A stretch of DNA of 46,977 nt from positions 1 through 46,977 of the forward strand of contig JAJZBU010000020.1 in NCBI GenBank assembly GCA_021851865.1. Direction: 5' to 3'. The notes below the pieces were generated by a model. That model ran no database searches and had not been told where the DNA came from. It saw only the letters and a list, made by a program, of their open reading frames with translations. How positions within the stretch are numbered: position 1 is the stretch's first letter; each line of letters opens with the position of its first letter. The translations under genes and the position numbers were made by a program. Source of the DNA: Pseudomonadota bacterium (GTDB taxonomy: Bacteria > Pseudomonadota > Gammaproteobacteria > Pseudomonadales > Moraxellaceae). Of this stretch, positions 8,861 to 17,201 are shown piece by piece.

Positions 8861-10576
8861 ATGGGTGCACCTACCAGTGTCATGACCGGCTTGGCGCGGC
8901 GCCTCGTGATCGAGAATGTCATCAGCGAGAACGTCGCCAACGATGCTGTCGCGGCGGCGGCGCGCGAACAGGTGCGGCTGACCGCCTATCTCGTCGGCAA
9001 GGGTCTGGCCAAGCCGATGGATATCGCACGCGCCGCCTCGGTCGAGTTCGGCGATCCCATCTTTGACTTGTCCGCGCTCGATCTCGATCAGATCCCGAAG
9101 AACCTGATCGAGGAAAAACTGGCGCGCAAGCATGGCTGCCTGCCGATCTATCAGCGTGGGCGGCGTATCTTCATCGCCCTCACCGACCCGACCGATCAGG
9201 CTGCGCTGCGCGACATCGCCTTCACCACTCAGTTGAATACCGTCTCGATTCTGGTCGAGGAAGACAAACTGCAGGCGACGCTCGACACCCTCTTCAAAAG
9301 CGTGAGCAACTTCCTCGGCGATGGTGCCGATGAGAGCTACGGTGACATTGAGTTTGAATCCGGCGGCGGGGACGAGGAGAGCGACCAGGAAGAGACGCGC
9401 GCCACCGAAGACGACGCGCCGGTGGTGCGCTTCATTCAGAAAATGCTGCTCGACGCCGTCGCCGCCGGCGCCTCCGACCTGCACTTCGAACCCTATGAAA
9501 AGACCTATCGCGTGCGCTTTCGCATCGACGGTGTGCTGCGCGAGATCGCCCGCCCGCCCGTCCAGTTGTCCAAGAACCTGTCATCGCGCCTCAAGGTGAT
9601 GTCGAAGCTCAACATCGCCGAACGTCGCCTGCCCCAGGATGGTCGCATCAAGCTCAAGTTGCGCGGTGGCCATAGCATCGATTTTCGCGTCAGTTCTCTG
9701 CCGACGCTCTACGGCGAGAAGCTGGTGCTGCGTATTCTCGACTCCTCCAGCGCCAAGCTCGGTATCGACGCCCTCGGCTACGAACCCGACCAAAAAGCGC
9801 TCTACCTCGAAGCGCTGGAGAAGCCCCAGGGTCTGCTCCTCATCACCGGCCCCACCGGCTCCGGCAAGACGGTCTCGCTGTATACCGGGATCAACATCCT
9901 CAATCAACCGGACACCAACATCTCCACCGCCGAAGATCCGGTGGAAATCAACCTCGAGGGCGTCAACCAGGTCAACGTCGACAACAAGGTCGGCCTGACC
10001 TTTGCCTCGGCGCTGAAATCCTTTCTGCGCCAGGACCCCGACGTCATCATGGTCGGCGAAATCCGCGACCTCGAAACCGCTGAAATCGCCGTCAAGGCGG
10101 CGCAAACGGGACACTTGGTGCTGTCAACCCTGCACACCAACTCGGCGCCGGAGACCTTGACCCGCCTGCGCAACATGGGCGTACCGTCCTTCAACGTCGC
10201 CACGTCGGTCAATCTGGTGATCGCCCAGCGCCTGGCGCGCCGGCTGTGCATGGAATGCCGCCGACCGCAGCAGGTGCCGGTGGAGTCGCTGCGCCAGGTC
10301 GGGTTCCTGGAAGAAGATCTTGCCAAGGGCTTCCAGCTTTACGAACCCGGCTCTTGCCCAAAATGCAAAGACGGTTATAAAGGACGTGTCGGTATTTATG
10401 AAGTGATGAAAGTGACACCTGCGATACAACGAATTATCATGGAGGAAGGTAATTCGATTCTGATCGCCGACCAGGCAAGAAAAGAAGGATTTGACGACCT
10501 GCGCCGATCTGGCCTGAAAAAGGTCATGGCGGGGGTAACCAGCCTGCATGAAGTGCTGCGGGTGACCACGGACTGA
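8861..10576 (+). CDS. pilB: Type IV pilus assembly ATPase PilB
   Basis: A 571-residue GspE/PilB-family hexameric ATPase that powers pilus extension from the cytoplasmic face. An N-terminal T2SSE_N-like domain (residues 1-150) is followed by an acidic linker. The catalytic core has the Walker A GPTGSGKT near residue 330, an Asp box (LHFEPYEKTYRVRFRIDG), the Walker B region MVGEIRDLETAEIAV and the His box LSTLHTN. Near the C-terminus, CMECRRP and CPKCKDGYKGR form the tetra-cysteine zinc site seen in PilB/GspE. The length is normal. It is the first gene of a pilB-pilC-pilD-coaE-yacG run, separated from pilC by 11 bases. Confidence 0.97.
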   Translation: MGAPTSVMTGLARRLVIENVISENVANDAVAAAAREQVRLTAYLVGKGLAKPMDIARAASVEFGDPIFDLSALDLDQIPKNLIEEKLARKHGCLPIYQRGRRIFIALTDPTDQAALRDIAFTTQLNTVSILVEEDKLQATLDTLFKSVSNFLGDGADESYGDIEFESGGGDEESDQEETRATEDDAPVVRFIQKMLLDAVAAGASDLHFEPYEKTYRVRFRIDGVLREIARPPVQLSKNLSSRLKVMSKLNIAERRLPQDGRIKLKLRGGHSIDFRVSSLPTLYGEKLVLRILDSSSAKLGIDALGYEPDQKALYLEALEKPQGLLLITGPTGSGKTVSLYTGINILNQPDTNISTAEDPVEINLEGVNQVNVDNKVGLTFASALKSFLRQDPDVIMVGEIRDLETAEIAVKAAQTGHLVLSTLHTNSAPETLTRLRNMGVPSFNVATSVNLVIAQRLARRLCMECRRPQQVPVESLRQVGFLEEDLAKGFQLYEPGSCPKCKDGYKGRVGIYEVMKVTPAIQRIIMEEGNSILIADQARKEGFDDLRRSGLKKVMAGVTSLHEVLRVTTD

Positions 10577-10587
10577 TGTGAGCGACC

Positions 10588-11817
10588 ATGGCTGAAGATA
10601 CCAACACCATCAAGAACTACAGCTACTCCGGCATCGATCGTCGCGGCGCCAAGGTCAGCGGCGTGCTGCCGGGGCGCAGTGCCGCTTTGGTCAAGGCGCA
10701 GCTGCGCAAGCAGGGCATCAACGCCGATCATGTGAGCAAAAAATCGGAACCGATCAATATTCCCTTCCTCAGTGGCAAAAAGAAGATCGTGCCGATGGAA
10801 GTGGCGATCTTCGTGCGCCAGCTCGCCACCATGATGAAGGCCGGGGTGCCCCTGGTGCAGTCCTTCGAAATCGTCGCCGATGGCCTCGAAAATCCATCGA
10901 TGCGGGAAGTGGTGCTCGGCATCAAGGCCGAGGTCGAAGGAGGGGAAAACTTCGCCGGGGCACTGAAAAAATATCCGCGCATCTTCGATGACCTGTTCAT
11001 CAGCCTGGTCGCCTCTGGCGAGCAGTCCGGCGCCCTCGAGACCATGCTCGAACGCATCGCCACGTACAAGGAAAAGAGCGAGTTGCTCAAGGCCAAGATC
11101 AAGAAAGCCCTGCGCTACCCGACCGCCGTCATCATCGTCGCCGTCATCGTCTCGGTCATCCTGCTGGTCAAGGTGGTGCCCACCTTCGAAAAACTCTTCA
11201 ATGGCTTTGGCGCACGCCTGCCAGCCTTCACCGAAATGGTCATCCATCTGTCCGACTATCTGCAAAAAGATGGGGTTTTCGTCGGCATCGTCGTCGCCGC
11301 CATCATCGCCGGTCTGATGGAGCTCAAGAAACGTTCGCCGCTCTTCGTCGCCCTGCTCGACCGCCTCGTCCTGAAACTGCCCATCGTCGGCAAGCTCACC
11401 TACATGGCCGTGGTCGCCCGCTACTGCCGCACCCTGGCGACCACCTTCGCCGCCGGCGTGCCTTTGATCGAAGCGCTCGAGTCCTGCGCTGGCGCCTCCG
11501 GCAACACCCTCTATCGCGACGCCATCTTGCGCGTGCGCGACGACGTCGCCACCGGCCAGCAACTCGCCTTCTCCATGCGCCTGACCAATCTCTTCCCGGC
11601 CATGGCCCTGCAGATGGTGTCGATCGGGGAAGAGTCCGGCAAACTCGACGACATGCTCGACAAGGTGGCCTCGTATTATGAGGCAGAGGTCGACAACATG
11701 GTCGACGGCCTCACCGCCCTCATGGAACCTTTGATCATGGCGGTGCTCGGGGTGCTGGTCGGCGGCCTGATCATCGCCATGTATCTGCCGATCTTCCAGA
11801 TGGGTTCGGTGGTCTGA
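10588..11817 (+). CDS. pilC: Type IV pilus inner-membrane platform protein PilC
   Basis: A 409-residue GspF-family protein. It has two repeated cytoplasmic GspF domains: the first begins FVRQLATMMKAGVPLVQSFE, the second YCRTLATTFAAGVPLIEALE. Each ends with a membrane segment, with a further C-terminal helix (MAVLGVLVGGLIIAMYLPIF). The N-terminal YSYSGIDRRGAKVSG segment is the usual PilC start. PilC couples the PilB motor to pilin subunits in the inner membrane. Its stop overlaps the pilD start by 1 base (TGATG), which suggests coupled translation. Confidence 0.97.
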   Translation: MAEDTNTIKNYSYSGIDRRGAKVSGVLPGRSAALVKAQLRKQGINADHVSKKSEPINIPFLSGKKKIVPMEVAIFVRQLATMMKAGVPLVQSFEIVADGLENPSMREVVLGIKAEVEGGENFAGALKKYPRIFDDLFISLVASGEQSGALETMLERIATYKEKSELLKAKIKKALRYPTAVIIVAVIVSVILLVKVVPTFEKLFNGFGARLPAFTEMVIHLSDYLQKDGVFVGIVVAAIIAGLMELKKRSPLFVALLDRLVLKLPIVGKLTYMAVVARYCRTLATTFAAGVPLIEALESCAGASGNTLYRDAILRVRDDVATGQQLAFSMRLTNLFPAMALQMVSIGEESGKLDDMLDKVASYYEAEVDNMVDGLTALMEPLIMAVLGVLVGGLIIAMYLPIFQMGSVV

Positions 11818-12671
11818 TGCACGGCTTTTTTGACAACCCGGTCATCTGGGGCATCTACGCTTGGATCCTCGGCCTGTGTGTCGGCAGCTTTCTCAATGTC
11901 GTCGCCTATCGCTTGCCGCTGATGCTGGAAAAGCGCTGGCAGGACGACTGTCGCGCCCTGCTCGAGCAAAATACCGCCGGCAGCAGCAGCGAGGTCGTGT
12001 TCAACCTCTGCCTGCCGGCTTCGCACTGCCCGCACTGCCAGCAGACCATACGCTGGCATGAGAACATTCCCCTGCTGAGCTGGCTGGCGCTGCGTGGCCG
12101 CTGCGCCCATTGCCGCCAACTCATCTCGGCGCGTTATCCCCTGGTCGAGTTCGGCACCGCCATGCTGTCTTTGGTGACGGTCATGGAGATGGGCCTCGGT
12201 TGGCCGACCGCCTTCGCCCTCCTCCTGGTGTGGACGCTCATCGCCTGTTCCATCATCGACCTCGATCGTCAACTACTGCCCGATGACCTCACCCTGCCCC
12301 TGCTCTGGCTCGGTCTCCTGCTCAACAGCCAGCATCTCTACGTCAGCGCCGAAGACGCCATCCTCGGCGCCGTCCTCGGCTACTTGCTGCTGTGGACGGT
12401 CTATTGGTTGTTCCGCCTGAGCACCGGCAAAGAAGGCATGGGCTATGGCGACTTCAAACTGCTCGCCGCTCTCGGCGCCTGGATGGGCTGGCAAGCCTTG
12501 CCCCTCATCATCCTGATGGCTTCCCTCTGCGGCGCCATCGCCGGTATCGTCTATCTGGTCATGCGGCGCCAGAGCTTGGCCTTCCCTTTCGGGCCCTATC
12601 TGGCCATCGCCGGTTATCTGTTCATGATCGAGCGCCACCCGCTCATGTTCCTGCTCTACGGCCATGGCTAA
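11817..12671 (+). CDS. pilD: Prepilin leader peptidase / N-methyltransferase PilD
   Basis: A 284-residue aspartic membrane peptidase that cleaves and N-methylates type IV prepilins and pseudopilins. The cytoplasmic zinc-binding loop has C71-x2-C74 and C96-x2-C99. The two catalytic aspartates are in IIDLDRQLLPDD (near residue 148) and GYGDFKLLAALGAW (near residue 212). About eight hydrophobic helices are visible, and the N-terminal GSFLNVVAYRLP is the family signature. It overlaps pilC by 1 base and coaE by 8 bases. It also serves any type II secretion system the cell has. Confidence 0.97.
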   Translation: MHGFFDNPVIWGIYAWILGLCVGSFLNVVAYRLPLMLEKRWQDDCRALLEQNTAGSSSEVVFNLCLPASHCPHCQQTIRWHENIPLLSWLALRGRCAHCRQLISARYPLVEFGTAMLSLVTVMEMGLGWPTAFALLLVWTLIACSIIDLDRQLLPDDLTLPLLWLGLLLNSQHLYVSAEDAILGAVLGYLLLWTVYWLFRLSTGKEGMGYGDFKLLAALGAWMGWQALPLIILMASLCGAIAGIVYLVMRRQSLAFPFGPYLAIAGYLFMIERHPLMFLLYGHG

Positions 12672-13272
12672 GTGGGTACTCGGCCTGACCGGTGGCATCG
12701 GCAGCGGTAAATCGCTGGCCAGCGACTGCCTGGCATCCGCCGGAGTCGACATCGTCGACGCCGACCTCTGTGCCCGCGATGTGGTGGCGGCCGGCTCTCC
12801 TGCCCTCGCCGCCATCGTCGCCCGTTTTGGCGACGACCTGCTCGATGCGCAGGGTAACCTGCAACGCCGGCGCTTGCGCAGCATCATCTTCGCCGATGCC
12901 GAGCAGCGCCACTGGCTCGAAGCTTTGCTGCATCCGCGCATCCGTGACGGCCTCCTGCACGCCCTGGCGGCCAGCACCAGCGCCTACACCGTGCTCGTCT
13001 CACCACTTCTATTCGAAAGCGGACAGGCGGCGCTGTGTCAGCGCACCCTGCTCATCGATGCCCCGGAGTCGCTGCAGCTCACCCGCACCCTGGCGCGAGA
13101 CGGTGGCGACGTCGCACAGGTGCAGGCGATCATCGCCAGCCAGTGGAGTCGGCAGCAGCGCTGCGCCGCCGCCGATGACATCCTGCTCAATGATGGCAGC
13201 TGCGCTGCTTTGGAAGATCAACTGATGACGCTGCATCAACACTACCTCGAGGCGGCCGCGCATGTCCGCTGA
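12664..13272 (+). CDS. coaE: Dephospho-CoA kinase
   Basis: A 202-residue P-loop kinase for the last step of coenzyme A synthesis, phosphorylation of the ribose 3'-OH of dephospho-CoA. The Walker A motif GLTGGIGSGKS is at residues 7-17, followed by the substrate-contact region VDIVDADLCARDVV. The lid helix and LVSPLLFESG match the family. The length is normal. It overlaps pilD by 8 bases and yacG by 11. The pilD-coaE-yacG order is conserved in many gammaproteobacteria. Confidence 0.96.
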   Translation: MAKWVLGLTGGIGSGKSLASDCLASAGVDIVDADLCARDVVAAGSPALAAIVARFGDDLLDAQGNLQRRRLRSIIFADAEQRHWLEALLHPRIRDGLLHALAASTSAYTVLVSPLLFESGQAALCQRTLLIDAPESLQLTRTLARDGGDVAQVQAIIASQWSRQQRCAAADDILLNDGSCAALEDQLMTLHQHYLEAAAHVR

Positions 13273-13450
13273 TACGACGACGCCCACCCTGCTGCTGGCC
13301 TGTCCGCATTGTCGGACCAGTGTGCGCTGGCAGGACAACCCGCACCGTCCCTTTTGCAGTGAACGCTGCCGTCTCATCGACTTGGGTCACTGGGCGGCCG
13401 AGGACTACCGCGTCGCCGACGCCTCAGCTGCCGAGAGTACCGAGGACTGA
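13262..13450 (+). CDS. yacG: Zinc-binding DNA gyrase inhibitor YacG
   Basis: A 62-residue zinc-ribbon protein. C14-x2-C17 and C32-x3-C36 give the family's four zinc ligands, within ACPHCRTSVRW and RPFCSERCRLIDLGHWAAE. In E. coli YacG binds GyrB and inhibits gyrase. The C-terminal tail is acidic. The last 46 bases overlap the end of the convergent sensor-kinase gene, an unusually long tail-to-tail overlap. Confidence 0.94.
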   Translation: MSADTTTPTLLLACPHCRTSVRWQDNPHRPFCSERCRLIDLGHWAAEDYRVADASAAESTED

Positions 13451-14802
13451 GGCCAACGCAGGATGAAGCGCGTCCCTGTCGTCCCATCCAAGGTACTGAG
13501 GTGGATCTCGATCGCATGTGCATCGGCGATCTCCTTGACGATCGCCAGACCGAGTCCGGTGCCTTCGCCGCTCACCTGGCCACCACGATAGAAACGCTCA
13601 AAAACACGCTGCGTCTCCGCCTCGGGAATACCCGGGCCATGATCTTCGACGCACAAAATCGCTCCTTCCTGCACCGCGCGCAGCTCGACATCGACCGGCG
13701 TCGCTGGATCGCTATAGCGCAGGGCATTGTCGAGCAGATTGCGCAGCATCTCGCCGAGCATGGCGGCATCGCCTTGCACGTGCACCGGCTCATGGCGCCA
13801 GCGTAGGCGCGCCCCGGCTCCCGTGCGCTGCATATCGGCGATGACGTCACCAAACAGCTGCGCCAGATCGATGCGCTGCAATTGCCGCGCATTGCCGGGC
13901 TCGGCACGCGCCAACAGCAGCAACTGCTGCACCAGACGCGACAGACGCAAGGTCGCCTGGTGCAGACGCCGCAACAAGGGCGACCAACTCGCCTCCGGCT
14001 GCCCTATCATCTGCGCTTCGATCATCGCGCGCATGCCGGCCACCGGCGTACGCAGCTGATGCGCAGCATTGGCGGTGAAGCGCTGATGCAGGGAAAAACT
14101 CGCTGCATAGCGTTGCATCAAGCCGTTGAAAGCCCGCCCCAAAGGCTGAATCTCGACCGGCATGCGCAGCAGATCGAGGGCGGTGAAATCGAGGGCCGAG
14201 CGCCGATCGACGATCGCCGACAGACTGTCGAGAGGTTGCAGGGCACGGCGCACAGACCACCACAACAGGCTCATGGCGAGCAACAGGAACAGAACTTGTG
14301 GCGCGATACTCTCGCGCAGAATGCTCTGCTGCATCTGGCGACGCTTCTTCAAGGTCTCGGCCACCGCCACCAGGACGGGCGGCGCCTGCCCGGTGGCGTA
14401 GACGCGCGCGCACGCGACGCGCACGCGCTGCTCATCGATCTTGGCGTCATAGAAGATGGGCGTCGTCCGTAAAGCGCGGCGCGGCGCGATCACCGGTAGA
14501 TACACATCGCCTTGCAGGGTGTGCCCCTGCTCATCCTGGACGGTGAAATAGATGGTGTCGAGAGGATCGACCTCGAGCATGCGCTGCGCCACCGGCGGCA
14601 TGTCGACGCGCACCCGGCCATGCTCGACGTGAACGAGAATACCCAGGGTCAGGACGCCATCGTAGAGCGCACGATCATAGACCGTGTTTGAGATGTCGAC
14701 GGCACGATAATAGGCGCTCACCGCCGACAGCAGCAGCAGGCCGAGCAGCGAGGGCAAGAGCCATTGGCGCAGACTGCGCCGTATCGAAGGCTGCGGCGGC
14801 AT
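13405..14802 (-). CDS. Sensor histidine kinase, TctE-like
   Basis: A 465-residue membrane kinase. An N-terminal helix (residues 12-31) and a second near 168-183 flank a periplasmic domain whose start, YDRALYDGVLTLG, is typical of the 2CSK_N sensor domain of TctE-like kinases. The dimerisation domain holds the phospho-acceptor His248 in AAHQLRTPVAGM. The ATPase domain has the N-box MLRNLLDNALRYSD, G1 VEDHGPGIP and G2 GTGLGLAIV. It lies 2 bases downstream of its response regulator. TctE relatives sense carboxylates, but the ligand here is unknown; QseC/PmrB-like is an alternative label. Confidence 0.9.
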   Translation of the reverse strand: MPPQPSIRRSLRQWLLPSLLGLLLLSAVSAYYRAVDISNTVYDRALYDGVLTLGILVHVEHGRVRVDMPPVAQRMLEVDPLDTIYFTVQDEQGHTLQGDVYLPVIAPRRALRTTPIFYDAKIDEQRVRVACARVYATGQAPPVLVAVAETLKKRRQMQQSILRESIAPQVLFLLLAMSLLWWSVRRALQPLDSLSAIVDRRSALDFTALDLLRMPVEIQPLGRAFNGLMQRYAASFSLHQRFTANAAHQLRTPVAGMRAMIEAQMIGQPEASWSPLLRRLHQATLRLSRLVQQLLLLARAEPGNARQLQRIDLAQLFGDVIADMQRTGAGARLRWRHEPVHVQGDAAMLGEMLRNLLDNALRYSDPATPVDVELRAVQEGAILCVEDHGPGIPEAETQRVFERFYRGGQVSGEGTGLGLAIVKEIADAHAIEIHLSTLDGTTGTRFILRWPQSSVLSAAEASATR

Positions 14803-14804
14803 GT

Positions 14805-15467
14805 TCAGATCTCTTCCATGCGATAGCCCTGGGAACGCACCGTACTGATGACGATGCCCGCTGCCTGCAACTTGCGGCGCAGACGAAAGATCGCCACTTC
14901 GATGGCATTGTCACCGAGAGCATTGTCCCAGTCGCTGAAACGCTCGACCAGCTCTCTCTTGCTCACCACCTTGCCGACACGTTGCAAGAGCAGCTCGAGC
15001 AAGGCCAGCTCGCGCCGGGTCAAGGCCAGTTCCTCAGCGCCGACGAGCACGCGACGCGCTGCCGTATCCAGACTCAGGGCGCCGTGCTGCAGGATGACGC
15101 TACCTGCCGTGCCACGCCGCAGCAGAGCACGTAGACGCGCGCCGAGCTCGAGCATGGCGAAGGGCTTGACCAGATAGTCGTCGGCGCCGGCATCGAGTCC
15201 GCGCACCCGCGCCTCGACGCCATCGCGCGCGGTGAGCACGAGAACAGCGAGCTGCTGACCACGGGCGCGCAAACGTCGCAGCACTTCAAGGCCATCGAGA
15301 CGCGGCAGGCCGAGATCGAGAATGAGCAAGTCATAGTTCTGCACCTGCAAAAACTGATCGGCCGTGACGCCATCACGCGCGAGATCAGCTTTATAGCCGA
15401 GCTTGTCGAGCATCAGGCCAAGAGCAAAAGCCAGGTCGTCATCGTCTTCGGCATAGAGCACGCGCAT
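14805..15467 (-). CDS. OmpR-family response regulator, TctD-like
   Basis: A 220-residue regulator. The receiver domain has the acidic pocket EDDDD (residues 7-11), phospho-acceptor Asp51 (LLILDLGLPRLDG), Thr79 and Lys101 (DDYLVKPF). The C-terminal winged helix contains LTRRELALLELLL, GDNAIEVAIFRLRRKL and the IRTVRSQGYRM-type end, seen as ISTVRSQGYRMEEI. All residues needed for phosphotransfer are present. It starts 9 bases after the stop of the membrane protein and 2 bases before the kinase, so the three are probably co-transcribed. Confidence 0.93.
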   Translation of the reverse strand: MRVLYAEDDDDLAFALGLMLDKLGYKADLARDGVTADQFLQVQNYDLLILDLGLPRLDGLEVLRRLRARGQQLAVLVLTARDGVEARVRGLDAGADDYLVKPFAMLELGARLRALLRRGTAGSVILQHGALSLDTAARRVLVGAEELALTRRELALLELLLQRVGKVVSKRELVERFSDWDNALGDNAIEVAIFRLRRKLQAAGIVISTVRSQGYRMEEI

Positions 15468-15476
15468 GGATGCGGT

Positions 15477-16151
15477 TCACCCCGGCGAAGGCTCAAGCTC
15501 ACTGCACCGGCGATAGAGGAAGATCCAGGGCAGCAGATTGAGCCACAACGTCAGCATGTAACTGGCGCTGTACATCATCCAGGCCAGCGTCGTCTGCGCC
15601 GCCGGCACATGGTGTCGGATCAACCATTGTGTCGCCCAGCCCACCAGCACGGCCGGGATCATCCATGATAGATACCCGGTGATCAACGCCCAGGCATGTC
15701 CGCGCGAACGCTGCCAGCTGACCCGCAACATCTGCCCGACGCCGGCCTGAGACAAGGGGGCGTCGACCTGCGCACCGACCAAGCGACCCGCGACATAAAG
15801 CCCCGGCAGAATGAGGGGCAGTGCGGCGAGGAAAGCCCCAAGGAGCATGAGCGTCTGCACCGCAAACAGATAAGGGCCGCGATGCAGTGCCTTCTTCCAC
15901 AGGCTCCCCAGCTGCGGCGTCTGCCCTCGCGCCAGAGCATCGATGGCTCCCACCGCCAGACCGGTGAAGAGCAGGCTCACGATGAGACTCGGCAAGATCA
16001 CCCGCGTCTGCATCGATGACTGCATCGCTCCTTGGGCCAACAGCCAACCGTCCCACAGGGCCGCCGGCACGAGCACCGGCAGCACGTAGTAGAGCAGCCG
16101 CAGCGCCTGGGTCCGAAAAAAATAGATCACTTCCGCGTTTGTCGATCCCAT
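15477..16151 (-). CDS. Polytopic membrane protein of unknown function
   Basis: A 224-residue protein with about five or six hydrophobic segments (for example LLYYVLPVLVPAALW, VILPSLIVSLLFTGLAVGA and LFAVQTLMLLGAFLAALPLI). The LILPGLYVAGRL stretch and overall pattern resemble the YciC/UPF0259 type of membrane protein, but I would not assign the family firmly. AAGGA lies before the ATG. A perfect TATAAT lies 45 bases upstream. As the first gene before the response regulator and kinase, it may be a sensor partner or target of that system; this is inference from position only. Confidence 0.75.
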   Translation of the reverse strand: MGSTNAEVIYFFRTQALRLLYYVLPVLVPAALWDGWLLAQGAMQSSMQTRVILPSLIVSLLFTGLAVGAIDALARGQTPQLGSLWKKALHRGPYLFAVQTLMLLGAFLAALPLILPGLYVAGRLVGAQVDAPLSQAGVGQMLRVSWQRSRGHAWALITGYLSWMIPAVLVGWATQWLIRHHVPAAQTTLAWMMYSASYMLTLWLNLLPWIFLYRRCSELEPSPG

Positions 16152-16192
16152 GCCTCGTCCTTAATTGATGCGCCTACTGGCAGGCCGCTGCC

Positions 16193-16217
16193 ATTATACG
16201 GTAGTCCAACGACCGTA
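16193..16217 (-). promoter_or_regulatory. TATAAT -10 box and overlapping inverted repeat before the membrane protein/TCS operon
   Basis: Read on the minus strand, a perfect TATAAT (16193-16198) lies 42 bases before the ATG at 16151. No good -35 is seen at 16-18 bases. The inverted repeat TACGGT (16197-16202) / ACCGTA (16212-16217) overlaps the promoter and extends over its spacer, the position of a repressor or activator site. A weak -35 plus an overlapping repeat suggests regulated transcription. Confidence 0.5.
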
Positions 16218-16245
16218 ATCACGACGATCTTCATCTCTTTCAACA

Positions 16246-16284
16246 GGACAAAATCGGACAAAAATCGCCTGAAGTGGGTATACT
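16246..16284 (+). promoter_or_regulatory. Candidate promoter for the DUF2844/DUF3443 operon
   Basis: TATACT at 16279-16284 is a good -10 and CGGACA at 16255-16260 a partial -35, with an 18-base spacer. The -35 lies in a short direct repeat, GGACAAAATC followed by GGACAAAAATC (16246-16266), which could bind a regulator. Transcription would begin about 95 bases before the first gene of the operon. Confidence 0.4.
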
Positions 16285-16387
16285 GACTGACCGGGGCCGC
16301 CCCTCCCGGCGCGCCTGGACGAGCCACATCGGTGGTGCCACCGCACCCCCCCGAGAGAAATCATCCTGCTTGCGCGGCGAGGAAGCG

Positions 16388-16738
16388 ATGCGATATTTCA
16401 AGACTTTTATATTGGCGCTGGTCATTCTGGTCCTGGTCACCTTGCTGCTCATCGACCGCCATCGCCCGCCGACGATCGCCGCCCCGGCGCACCCGCACAG
16501 CGCACCGGCAGCGGCCGTCCTGCCACAAACTCCGACCCCGGCCCTGTCGGCGTCGACGCTGACCGGCCTGGTCGACGAGGCCGTCGATCGGGCACGTGCC
16601 GAACAGGCCGACCTGCGCTCGCGACAACAAGATCTCAACGCCGAGATCGCCGACTCTGCGACGCTCATCGCTGCCCAAAAAGCGCGTATCGCCGCTCTGC
16701 AGAAAGAACTGCAGCAACGCTCAGGAAACCAGCCATGA
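16388..16738 (+). CDS. Small single-pass membrane protein with coiled coil
   Basis: A 116-residue protein of unknown function. It opens with one hydrophobic helix (residues 4-22, FKTFILALVILVLVTLLLI). A Pro/Ala-rich linker follows, then a charged heptad-like region (residues 60-112, with VDRARAEQADLRSRQQDL and IAALQKELQQR) likely to form a coiled coil outside the membrane. The ATG at 16388 is preceded by AGGA; an upstream in-frame start at 16274 would add unrelated residues and spoil the membrane anchor. It overlaps the DUF2844 gene by 4 bases, so it probably works with the next two exported proteins. Confidence 0.72.
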   Translation: MRYFKTFILALVILVLVTLLLIDRHRPPTIAAPAHPHSAPAAAVLPQTPTPALSASTLTGLVDEAVDRARAEQADLRSRQQDLNAEIADSATLIAAQKARIAALQKELQQRSGNQP

Positions 16739-17190
16739 CAAAAGCCCTGATCCGCCTCCTCCTCGGCAGTCTCGCTCTCGCCAGCCTCGGTGCACACGCC
16801 ACTCTCGGCGAAAATGTCTCGCGTCTGCCCTACAGCCGCAGCGCCGCCGGCAGCAGCATCAGCGTCACGCCGCATGCGCTCTACAGTCGCCACGAATATC
16901 ACACCCAGACAGGGACGCGCGTGCGCGAGTTCGCCGACGCGCAAGGCCGCGTCTTCGCCATCACCTGGGAGGGTCAGGCGCCCCTGCCCCTGTACAGGGT
17001 CCTCGGCAACTATGCCCATGAACTGACGCAACCGCCGCTGCGCCACCACCCCGATCACCACCGTTTCGATCTGCAAAGTACCGATCTGGTGTTGCATTCG
17101 CGCGTCTATCTCCGTGAGTTCCGCGGCGTCGCCTATCTCCCTGGACAGTGGCCACAGGCCCTGCCGATGAATATCTTGAGCCAACCCTGA
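16735..17190 (+). CDS. DUF2844 family exported protein
   Basis: A 151-residue protein with a signal peptide (MTKALIRLLLGSLALASLGAHA, likely cut after AHA) followed by ATLGENV. The central GTRVREFADAQGRVFAITW block is the signature of DUF2844. Members of this family are periplasmic, lack a known function and are often encoded just before a DUF3443 gene, as here (11-base gap). The start overlaps the coiled-coil gene by 4 bases. A role as partner, inhibitor or chaperone of the DUF3443 protein is plausible but unproven. Confidence 0.85.
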   Translation: MTKALIRLLLGSLALASLGAHATLGENVSRLPYSRSAAGSSISVTPHALYSRHEYHTQTGTRVREFADAQGRVFAITWEGQAPLPLYRVLGNYAHELTQPPLRHHPDHHRFDLQSTDLVLHSRVYLREFRGVAYLPGQWPQALPMNILSQP

Positions 17191-17201
17191 GAGGAGTGAC
17201 C

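Noticed and set aside
8665-8940. 91-codon open frame on the minus strand ending at the flippase GTG
   Set aside because: The GTGA junction is tempting, but it spans the divergent control region, enters pilB, and has no family or ribosome-site support.
13405-15467. Canonical PmrAB or QseBC system
   Set aside because: The kinase N-terminal domain looks more like the 2CSK_N type of TctE; no polymyxin-resistance genes are nearby.
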